A stretch of DNA of 6,388 bases from Bdellovibrionales bacterium (lineage in GTDB: Bacteria; Bdellovibrionota; UBA1018), in the NCBI GenBank assembly GCA_018968995.1, contig JAGWZD010000122.1, positions 1-6,388 of the forward strand. Direction: 5' to 3'. This document shows positions 1 to 5,861 of the stretch, in pieces (the first letter of the stretch is position 1; every line of letters starts with the position of its first letter). Below the pieces are notes generated by a model. That model was not told where the DNA came from. It searched no databases and was given only the letters and a program-made list of their open reading frames with translations. Both the position numbers and the translations under genes were made by a program.

Positions 1-1437
1 CTTGCCATCGCCCTAGCGATCGGATCGCCTGAACAACTTCAAAGTACCGATCACCACCCCCATGGACTAATCGTGGCCTCTGGAGAGTTGGCCCTAAATG
101 GAGCTATTCGCTCCGCGGGTAGAGTCCTGCGAACGTTGGTCGCAACGATGAACGCTGGTGCTCAAGATCTTGTCCTAGCAACTGAAGATCTGAATTCTTT
201 AAGAAAGTCTGCTCACCTACTCCGAAATGTTCCGGATTTTTGTGGGAGACCTTGGCCCCGAATTCATTTGGCAGGATCCCTGACTGAGGCCATTCGCTCT
301 CTGAGGAATCGTGACCGAATATTCGATGAAGACTCGTCAGCCTCAGAAACCAAGCCCCCCACTCACGACGGTTTACTTCCTCTCCATCAGGACATGGAAC
401 GGACTCTGCTTGCCTCAGCCGCTGGCGCACACCATCTTCTGCTGATTGGTCCAAAAGGGACTGGAAAAACAGCGGCTCTTCAATGGATGCGCGTCCTACA
501 AGCAAAGCTTTCACCGAGCCAGCTCCTCGAGCGCCTTTTGCTTCAGGAATTAGTCTATGGAAATACCGAGACCTTCGACAACACAGCCCCCGTCAGGGTT
601 CTGCCCCCTCAAGTTCGACCTGAAGCCTTGATTGGTGGAATTTATCGAGGCGAGCTTCGACCAGGTGAATTCTCCCAAGCTCACGGTGGAACCCTGATCG
701 CGGATGAGTTTCTGGAGTGGCCCAGGGACTCTCGAGAGTCCCTCCGAGATCCGATGGAAACCGGAGAAGTCCACTTAGTCCGTGCTCAGAGGAATATCCG
801 CTTACCTGCACGATTCCAATTAGCAGCATCCGCGAATCTTTGTCGTTGTGGGGGTTGGCCGCGAGCCTGGAGTAAGATGACAAACCTGCACAGGGTTCAA
901 GCCAAACCACCCATCCCCTGTCAGTGTTCCCATACCCAACGAGCGGAATACCTGTCTCGACTCTCGGGCCCCTTATTGGATCGAATCGACATCGTCAAAC
1001 CAACGCTCGGACATCCTTTTTCGGTTGAGGATCGAAAGAAAAGGGCATCACCAGAAGCTTTGTTTGCAGTTACCGAGCAGGCCCGAGCAGTGCTCCGCCA
1101 AAATTGGGGTAGTGTTTCCGGACGATTGAGCGCCACTGAAATGGAACAGATCCTAAAACAGCAGCCCAGAATTGAAGCACAATGGGGCCAAATCAGAAGA
1201 CCTCGGGCCGTCAGCCTAAGACGTCGCCACAAAGAAATCCGCGTGGCTCTCACGCTTGCAGCACTGGATCAAGCCCTTGGGAAAGCAACCGAGCCCATTC
1301 CGGAAAACCACCATTTTCAGGAAGCGGTGGCCGCTACGGCTGAGTCTTGGCTCACCACGCTCGCTGAAACCCCCATCAGAAACCGTGTTTATGGCGGCCA
1401 AAAAACTCTCATTGACCGTGAAGAACAGAACCCTTAA
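1..1437 (+). CDS. comM: ComM/YifB-family Mg-chelatase-like AAA+ ATPase, 5'-truncated by the window edge
   Basis: The frame is open from base 1, and its first residues (LAIALAIGS) already match the interior of the N-terminal ComM domain, so the true start lies upstream. The GTG at 73 is internal. About 478 residues are visible. Counting from the codon at 73: GELALNGAIR (4-13) is the conserved end of the Lon-like N-terminal domain; Walker A is GPKGTGKT (126-133, bases 448-471); Walker B is TLIADE (207-212); a Cys-rich stretch NLCRCGG (255-261) plus PCQC (282-285) matches the family's NPCPCG...C.C region; RLSGPLLDRID (296-306) is a family hallmark; and the C-terminal helical domain holds SLRRRHKEIRVALTLAALD (381-399). 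ComM is known as a hexameric helicase that promotes branch migration when transforming DNA is integrated. Several motifs deviate from the usual forms (GPPGTGKT, PFRxPHH, DELPEF, AAMNPCPCG), so the exact role here is inferred. The pseudouridine synthase gene follows after 13 bases and is probably co-transcribed. Confidence 0.9.
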   Translation, partial: LAIALAIGSPEQLQSTDHHPHGLIVASGELALNGAIRSAGRVLRTLVATMNAGAQDLVLATEDLNSLRKSAHLLRNVPDFCGRPWPRIHLAGSLTEAIRSLRNRDRIFDEDSSASETKPPTHDGLLPLHQDMERTLLASAAGAHHLLLIGPKGTGKTAALQWMRVLQAKLSPSQLLERLLLQELVYGNTETFDNTAPVRVLPPQVRPEALIGGIYRGELRPGEFSQAHGGTLIADEFLEWPRDSRESLRDPMETGEVHLVRAQRNIRLPARFQLAASANLCRCGGWPRAWSKMTNLHRVQAKPPIPCQCSHTQRAEYLSRLSGPLLDRIDIVKPTLGHPFSVEDRKKRASPEALFAVTEQARAVLRQNWGSVSGRLSATEMEQILKQQPRIEAQWGQIRRPRAVSLRRRHKEIRVALTLAALDQALGKATEPIPENHHFQEAVAATAESWLTTLAETPIRNRVYGGQKTLIDREEQNP

Positions 1438-1441
1438 CTCT

Positions 1442-1446
1442 GGAGG
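1442..1446 (+). promoter_or_regulatory. Ribosome binding site for the 1451 start
   Basis: GGAGG lies four bases before the ATG at 1451, in the 13-base gap after the comM stop. The spacing is short, but the motif is a strong Shine-Dalgarno match. It favours 1451 over upstream in-frame ATGs, which lie inside comM. Confidence 0.65.
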
Positions 1447-1450
1447 CGCA

Positions 1451-2128
1451 ATGTCCTTGCCTTTTGAAATCCTTTTCGAAGATGTGCACTTGATTGTCTT
1501 AAATAAGCCCTCCGGCCTGCTCTCTCAGGGAGAGATCACGGGTCAGGACAATGTCGTGGATAGTCTTCGCCGATACCTCGGTCGCCCTTATGTTGGACTG
1601 ATTCATCGGTTGGACAGAAACACCTCAGGGCTCATGGTCGTAGCGAAACGCACCAAGTCCGCCGATCGTCTCACGAAGGCGCTTCAGTCGGGCGCGCTTC
1701 GCCGATCTTATCTAGCATGGCTTGAGGGATCTCCAGCCGTTGCAGCCTCACCTGAAAAATTAGTCCTCTGGGAGGACTCCTTAATTCGAGACGAGAAGAC
1801 GAAAATCACTCGAGTCGTTAGATCCGGTGCGCCGGGCTCGAAGCATGCGTCTCTCAAGCTTCGAGGGATTCGCTATTTTGCCCATGAGGGAGTCCCACTG
1901 ACTTTGTGCGAATTTGAATTGGAGACTGGAAGAGCCCACCAGATCCGAGCCCAAGCATCATCGCGGGGCTTTCCTCTTCTGGGCGACGTAAAGTACGGCG
2001 CGAGAGTGCCCTTTCACCGTCTCGCCCTTCATTCTCATCATCTTGAGTTTCCTCACCCCATGTCAGGTGAGATCATGAAATTTCAATGCCCGCTTCCCGA
2101 AGAACTGAACCTCAAGACGAAAAAATAA
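1451..2128 (+). CDS. RluA-family RNA pseudouridine synthase (225 aa, no S4 domain)
   Basis: This enzyme isomerises uridine to pseudouridine in rRNA or tRNA in the cytoplasm. Family motifs appear in order: ILFEDVHLIVLNKPSG (7-22) is the usual N-terminal strand and KPxG motif; HRLDRNTSGLMVVAK (52-66) contains the catalytic aspartate, D55; ETGRAHQIRAQ (158-168) is the RNA-binding/active-site motif; GDVKYG (178-183) and LHSHHLEFPHP (193-203) complete the fold. The length fits a single catalytic domain like RluA or TruC, with no S4 domain. The frame is open back to an ATG at 1256, but the extra 65 residues overlap comM and resemble nothing in the family, while the ATG at 1451 has a GGAGG site. The gene probably shares a transcript with comM. 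Its last 17 bases overlap the convergent methyltransferase gene. Family assignment is firm, but the target uridine cannot be read from sequence. Confidence 0.93.
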   Translation: MSLPFEILFEDVHLIVLNKPSGLLSQGEITGQDNVVDSLRRYLGRPYVGLIHRLDRNTSGLMVVAKRTKSADRLTKALQSGALRRSYLAWLEGSPAVAASPEKLVLWEDSLIRDEKTKITRVVRSGAPGSKHASLKLRGIRYFAHEGVPLTLCEFELETGRAHQIRAQASSRGFPLLGDVKYGARVPFHRLALHSHHLEFPHPMSGEIMKFQCPLPEELNLKTKK

Positions 2129-3131
2129 AACCCTTTAAATAACGGGACTTCGGATTTGCAGGATGACTGGGAAAGCTGAGCGGCTGCTCAATTTTTTGAA
2201 TGGGGTTTAAAGGACGCCCGACACGAGCGGCTGCCTGGTGAACTTCTCTCTCATACTTTTCCCAGCTGACATTGGCCGAATTGATGGATGTCACCAGAAG
2301 TCCCCCTGGGCGCAGCACAGACAATAAAAGCTCATGAAGATCTAAAAGGTCTTTTTGAGTGGAAAAGGTTCGCTTCAGTCCACGCGAAAACGATGGTGGA
2401 TCGGAAATGACTAAATCAAAGGACTCGCCCTTTTTTACTAGTCGGGGGATCTGGTCAAAAAAATCACCGACAATAAACCGCGTCGCGTCCCGGGGAATCT
2501 GATTCCACTCCGCATTACACTCTGCCCACCGAATGATGGGCCTGGAAAGATCTAGCGTGGTCACTGAACGTGCTCCGCCTTTCCAAGAGGCCACACTCAG
2601 GCTACCTGTGTAGGCAAAAGTGTTTAAAACCTTTTTCCCTTGAAGCAATCCTGAGTGTGCAAGCCAATGACGAAGAGGCTGGTGATCCAAAAAAAGTCCT
2701 GGATGACGTGAGCTTAAAAGACGAATCTCAAAGGTCATGGCTTGGGCTCCAGTGCCCTCCACCACGGTGAACGCCTCGGCAGGCTCAGAGCCCCAGAGCA
2801 TTTGCGGCTTTTCCGGCACTCCTTGGCGTGGTCGCCTCAAAACAACAGCACCCGAATAGCCCCGTGGACGATACACGTGCTCGGTGGCCTGCTGAAGATC
2901 GCTCATCGCCGCAGAGAGTTTGCCACCCTCCCACTCGGTCACCCAAAGAGTGGAACCGTAACCATCAATGGCCCAAGCCGAGAGAGGATCTGAAGGCGAC
3001 ACTTCTCCTGGGCCATAGAAAAGCCTCAACGCGCGATTCTGGATTCCCTCCAGACCCCCCATTTGCCGTTCGCGGCTGGCCCAGGCTTGCTCCAGGGCCT
3101 CTCGCATCGAATCGATCCCAGTTGTCCTCAT
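2112..3131 (-). CDS. Class I SAM-dependent methyltransferase, RlmI/RlmK-like (probable 23S rRNA methyltransferase)
   Basis: It probably transfers a methyl group from S-adenosylmethionine to rRNA. Numbering from the start at 3131 (339 aa): an N-terminal substrate-side region with RLFYGPGE (36-43) and AIDGYGSTLWV (54-64); HPGLFLDHQPLRHWL (143-157), the segment that precedes the catalytic domain in RlmI-type enzymes; SAM-binding motif I VLNTFAYTGSLSV (168-180); acidic motif II TTLDLS (D194); GDFFD (222-226); and catalytic motif IV DPPSF (244-248) in the form typical of RlmI/RlmK. It is shorter than E. coli RlmI (about 396 aa) and I see no PUA domain. Start choice: the ATG at 3131 overlaps the upstream synthase stop as ATGA, which suggests translational coupling. 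An in-frame ATG at 3173 also has an upstream AAGGA and would add 14 residues; the ATG at 3107 is a third option. The target base (m5C, m7G or other) is unknown. Confidence 0.88.
   Translation of the reverse strand: MRTTGIDSMREALEQAWASRERQMGGLEGIQNRALRLFYGPGEVSPSDPLSAWAIDGYGSTLWVTEWEGGKLSAAMSDLQQATEHVYRPRGYSGAVVLRRPRQGVPEKPQMLWGSEPAEAFTVVEGTGAQAMTFEIRLLSSRHPGLFLDHQPLRHWLAHSGLLQGKKVLNTFAYTGSLSVASWKGGARSVTTLDLSRPIIRWAECNAEWNQIPRDATRFIVGDFFDQIPRLVKKGESFDLVISDPPSFSRGLKRTFSTQKDLLDLHELLLSVLRPGGLLVTSINSANVSWEKYEREVHQAAARVGRPLNPIQKIEQPLSFPSHPANPKSRYLKGFIFSS
2177..2197 (+). terminator. Candidate intrinsic terminator after the pseudouridine synthase
   Basis: TGAGC (2177-2181), loop GGCT, GCTCA (2186-2190), then A and six T (2192-2197). 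It lies 48 bases past the stop of the plus-strand synthase gene, inside the 3' end of the convergent methyltransferase gene. The five-base-pair stem is short, so it may be weak. Position and orientation fit termination of the comM-synthase transcript. Confidence 0.45.
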
Positions 3132-3781
3132 GGCTGGACCGTCCCCCCAAGAGCCCGAATCTGGCTCACCCATTGGGAGAAGTCCTTCGGCAAAGCACTC
3201 TCAAAGACCTCTCCTGAGGGCAGGCCCAGGGAAGAGGCATGAAGTGCCACGCGCGCCACCTCGACTCCGGGAGCCAGGCTCAGCGCCCCGCCATACTTTC
3301 GATCTCCACAAATCGGAAAACCCGATCCCGACAAGTGAATCCGAATCTGGTGCCGCCGACCGGTTAGCGGACGGGCGCGGCCCGCAAAGTACTCAGGAGC
3401 AGCCCCAGCACTCAGGGCAAATCGCTCCTGAACTTCAATCTGAGTCGATGAGGGCTTCTCCTCGATCGCCTGGTTGACTTTAAAAACCGGCAAACGAGGA
3501 GATCCTTGGGCCAAGAACTCATATACTTTTCGCACCGAGTGCTCCGTAAACCACTGACAGGCCAGGCGATGGGCTGCTTCGGAGCGAGCAAAAAGCATCA
3601 CTCCAGACGTTTCCTCATCCAAACGATGAACCACCCACGCCTCGCCGTATTTTTTCCTTAACCACTCGAGCACCACAGGTTTTTCCGATCGACCAGGGAC
3701 GCTCAGCCAGTGGGCGGGCTTATCCACCACCCACCATTGGGGGGTCTGACTAATGAGCTGAGGCTCGGGTTTCAACTCCAT
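3128..3781 (-). CDS. RluA-family RNA pseudouridine synthase (217 aa)
   Basis: This is a second pseudouridine synthase of the RluA superfamily, distinct from the one ending at 2128. Motifs in order: WWVVDKPAHWLSVPG (16-30), the KPxG-like N-terminal motif with a Trp; VVHRLDEETSGVMLFAR (50-66) with catalytic D55; LTGRRHQIRIHL (139-150); GDRKYGG (159-165); and LHASSLGLP (180-188). The HRLDEETSG form and the VPG segment recall TruC/RluA-like subfamilies acting on tRNA or rRNA, but subfamily assignment is tentative. There is no S4 domain. The gene precedes the methyltransferase gene on the same strand, and its TGA (3130-3128) overlaps that gene's ATG. The two products are therefore probably made together, and both modify RNA. 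The start at 3781 is the first ATG of the homologous region; upstream GGTGAT is a weak ribosome binding site. Confidence 0.93.
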   Translation of the reverse strand: MELKPEPQLISQTPQWWVVDKPAHWLSVPGRSEKPVVLEWLRKKYGEAWVVHRLDEETSGVMLFARSEAAHRLACQWFTEHSVRKVYEFLAQGSPRLPVFKVNQAIEEKPSSTQIEVQERFALSAGAAPEYFAGRARPLTGRRHQIRIHLSGSGFPICGDRKYGGALSLAPGVEVARVALHASSLGLPSGEVFESALPKDFSQWVSQIRALGGTVQP

Positions 3782-3838
3782 GCATCACCACTAGCCAAGA
3801 TCCTCGCTGCCGCCAAGCCCTCATGATAGAGAACATGC
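3782..3838. promoter_or_regulatory. Divergent intergenic region, presumed promoters for both operons
   Basis: This 57-base gap separates the minus-strand RNA-modification pair from the plus-strand SRPBCC-murF-tsaC genes, so both promoters should lie here or just inside the flanking genes. A TATCAT hexamer on the minus strand (bases 3828-3823) matches the -10 consensus at five of six positions, about 40 bases before the synthase ATG, but no good -35 stands at the right distance. No clear sigma70 pair is visible on the plus strand. Confidence 0.35.
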
Positions 3839-4453
3839 ATGCACCCACATTCTCGGAGGGTTCTACAAACCCTAGGCGCACTTCTGATCCTGAGCGTGAC
3901 AGCAGGCCTTTGGCTTTCTCGTGGTCCAGACTATATCCTTTCGTTTAAAAGAGAGGTCCATTCCCCTCTTGCTTCCGCGGATCTTGGACCACTTTTGGGG
4001 GCTCTGGATCGCTGGCCGGAATGGCATTTTCACGTCATTCGCGTGGAAGCCTCAAGTCAGCCGCTCTCTGCCGGAACAGCCTTAAAGCTTTTTCTTGAAC
4101 CCCCCAAAAAAGAATGGAAACGCTTTGAGCTAAACCTGAAGCTGACCGATTTTCAGCCTCAGGAACGTGTGAGTGTGTCTTTAGAAAGCGAGTCTCGAGG
4201 TCGGCTAGAAAGACTCCTCACCGACGTTCACTGGGATATCCAGCTCTTGCCCCAGGGCTCTGGAAAAGGCACCCTCATCCAAGGAACTGGGTATGCACGG
4301 ACCAACGGAGGTCGGGCTCGACTCCTCGGGAGAATGGCGCCTCGAATTCTCATGAACCAGGTTTTTTACCCCAACCTCGAGGCTTTAGCTCATCCAGAGA
4401 AACGAAAGGGACGATCAAATGACGCAGAAAATGGAAGACTCCTTCCCTTTTAA
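3839..4453 (+). CDS. Membrane-anchored SRPBCC (START-like) family protein, function unknown
   Basis: The 204-residue protein opens with a short basic stretch (RR at 6-7) and one hydrophobic segment at about 9-26 (GALLILSVTAGLWL), which should act as an uncleaved anchor or signal. The rest would lie outside the cytoplasmic membrane. Residues 36-185 have the order expected of a SRPBCC ligand-binding fold: a first strand FKREVHSPL, helices around ADLGPLLGALDRWPEW (47-62), a run of amphipathic strands (HFHVIRVEA, GTALKLFLEP, RFELNLKLTDFQ, RVSVSLESES, WDIQLLPQGSGKGTLIQG) and a long closing helix (ILMNQVFYPNLEALA, 170-184). This is a pattern-based call; no catalytic residues are evident and the ligand is unknown. 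The start is the ATG at 3839; an ATG at 3835 is in another frame. No strong Shine-Dalgarno site is visible. The last 35 bases overlap murF in a different frame, which points to shared transcription. Confidence 0.75.
   Translation: MHPHSRRVLQTLGALLILSVTAGLWLSRGPDYILSFKREVHSPLASADLGPLLGALDRWPEWHFHVIRVEASSQPLSAGTALKLFLEPPKKEWKRFELNLKLTDFQPQERVSVSLESESRGRLERLLTDVHWDIQLLPQGSGKGTLIQGTGYARTNGGRARLLGRMAPRILMNQVFYPNLEALAHPEKRKGRSNDAENGRLLPF
4405..4410 (+). promoter_or_regulatory. Ribosome binding site for murF
   Basis: AAAGGG ends eight bases before the ATG at 4419, inside the SRPBCC gene. It supports 4419 as the start and hence the 35-base gene overlap, over the in-frame ATG at 4431. Confidence 0.6.
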
Positions 4454-5861
4454 GGCTGCCTGGATCGCCGAGGTCCTGTCACTGCCGAAGCACCCGGGCG
4501 ATGACGAGCATCGCTTTCATCAATTCATCACCGACTCAAGGAAAGTGACCCAATCCAGTCTGTTCGTCGCCATACGCGGAGAAAAAATGGATGGTCATGA
4601 CTTCATCCCAAAAGCTATCGCCGATGGAGCCACCGCGGTGCTCGCTGAAGAGTCTGTTATTCTTTCAAGAAAATGGGCGTCGGAATATCCACAAGCTCGC
4701 TTTTTTGGCGTGACTGACGTTCAGGAAGGATTCAGGAAGATCGCCTCTGCGTGGAGAAAACGCTTCAGCATTCCTGTTATTTTGGTTGCTGGCTCGAATG
4801 GAAAGACCACCACCAAAGAGTTCCTCTCGGCAATCCTCCAAGGCAAGTACCGCTCTGTATTGAAAACCCAGGGCAGCCAAAATGGATTTTTAGGCATTCC
4901 GATGACCTTGATTGAGCTACGCTCTCACCATCAGGCCGCCGTCATCGAAGTTGGAATCGATGAAGTGGGAGCCATGGCTCAACATGTTCCTCTAGTGCAC
5001 CCCACTCACACCCTGCTGACCTTGATCGGTCCTGAACACTTGGAAAAACTCATCGATTTGCCGACTGTGGCCCGCGAGGAGATTCTAGCTTTTCATGAGA
5101 CGCAACGAATCGGCGGCCAATGTATTGTCAATCTGAATGATCCCTGGATCGCTCCGGTATTACCCGCGCTTCGTGAAGCTTGGAGTTTTTCGATCGAACC
5201 CACGGCCCATCGGAAATCGAAAACCTGCCTCGTCGGCCAATGGAGCTTTCAAGAGGGCATGAGTCGCCTCGAGACCTCGGTAGGCGAAGCTACACTCACT
5301 CTTGAGGTGCCACTTCCGGGAAAACATAACGCTCAAAATCTTCAGGCAGCGCTTACCACTGCTGCATGCCTTGGGCTAAGTGCTGAGGAAATTCAAAAGG
5401 GAATGAGCCTCTTTCAAGGTGCTGAAGGCCGCTCTCAAATCCGGCCACTTCCCTTTTCTGCTGGAACCCATGTGATTTGTGACTACTACAATGCAAGCCC
5501 GGTCTCGATGGATGCCGCCTTCTCGCTTCTCGCGCAGACGGGACAACCCCACTCGACAAGAATCGCCTGCCTCGCTGACATGAAAGAGCTAGGAACAGAA
5601 GAATTACAATTCCACGCTGCACTCGCCCCCGCTCTGATGCGCTCGGGCGTGAGTACCGTACTGCTTCATGGAACTCGCATGAAATCCCTTCTGGATTCGC
5701 TACGAGCTTTAAACTTTAAAGGAAAGCTACTGCACTTTGAGGACCTCCACGCGATGACTCAGGAGCTGAGAAAATCTCTCGTTCCAGGCTCTGTGGTTTT
5801 AATTAAGGGCTCAAGAAGCATGAAAATGGAAACTATCTGGATGGAGCTCCAGAAGACATGA
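4419..5861 (+). CDS. murF: UDP-N-acetylmuramoyl-tripeptide--D-alanyl-D-alanine ligase (MurF)
   Basis: MurF is the cytoplasmic ATP-dependent ligase that adds D-Ala-D-Ala to the UDP-MurNAc tripeptide, the last soluble step in building the peptidoglycan precursor. At 480 residues it has the usual three domains. The N-terminal uridine-binding part has TDSRKVTQSSLFVAIRGE (38-55) and DGHDFIPKAIADGATAVLAE (58-77). The central ATPase has the P-loop GSNGKTTTK (125-133), IEVGID (176-181) and LIGPEHLE (202-209). The C-terminal domain has PGKHNAQN (300-307), EGRSQIRP (336-343), CDYYNASPVSMDAA (354-367), LADMKELG (385-392) and IKGSRSMKME (462-471). The seven residues invariant across Mur ligases can be assigned as K129, E177, H207, N304, N307, R338 and D355. 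The normally carbamylated lysine of the central domain aligns with E221 in VAREEI. The GxNNxIG and EMGANHxGEI motifs of typical MurF are also altered (GSQNGFLG, EVGIDEVG). MurF remains the best call on the C-terminal motifs; a divergent Mur-ligase paralogue is the alternative. It overlaps the next gene as ATGA. Confidence 0.92.
   Translation: MTQKMEDSFPFKAAWIAEVLSLPKHPGDDEHRFHQFITDSRKVTQSSLFVAIRGEKMDGHDFIPKAIADGATAVLAEESVILSRKWASEYPQARFFGVTDVQEGFRKIASAWRKRFSIPVILVAGSNGKTTTKEFLSAILQGKYRSVLKTQGSQNGFLGIPMTLIELRSHHQAAVIEVGIDEVGAMAQHVPLVHPTHTLLTLIGPEHLEKLIDLPTVAREEILAFHETQRIGGQCIVNLNDPWIAPVLPALREAWSFSIEPTAHRKSKTCLVGQWSFQEGMSRLETSVGEATLTLEVPLPGKHNAQNLQAALTTAACLGLSAEEIQKGMSLFQGAEGRSQIRPLPFSAGTHVICDYYNASPVSMDAAFSLLAQTGQPHSTRIACLADMKELGTEELQFHAALAPALMRSGVSTVLLHGTRMKSLLDSLRALNFKGKLLHFEDLHAMTQELRKSLVPGSVVLIKGSRSMKMETIWMELQKT

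Noticed and set aside
73..75. GTG as the start codon of the comM-like gene
   Set aside because: The same frame is open back to base 1 and its translation already matches the ComM N-terminal domain, so this GTG is internal.
104..1401. Minus-strand open frames within comM (104-514, 550-774, 593-910, 921-1253, 1216-1401)
   Set aside because: All are antisense shadows of the well-supported ComM-like gene, with no recognisable domains.
1256..1450. 65-residue N-terminal extension of the plus-strand pseudouridine synthase
   Set aside because: It overlaps the 3' end of comM in another frame, resembles nothing in the RluA family, and the ATG at 1451 has its own GGAGG site.
2130..2214. Inverted repeat CCTTTAAA (near 2132) and TTTAAAGG (near 2207)
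   Set aside because: The arms are eight bases, AT-rich and about 65 bases apart inside coding sequence; most likely chance.
2828..3217. Open frame on the plus strand (129 codons), with others at 2570-2770, 2742-2993 and 3130-3477
   Set aside because: They lie antisense to the methyltransferase and second synthase, whose full motif sets are intact. Their products are low-complexity, Pro/Arg/Ser-rich and resemble no family.
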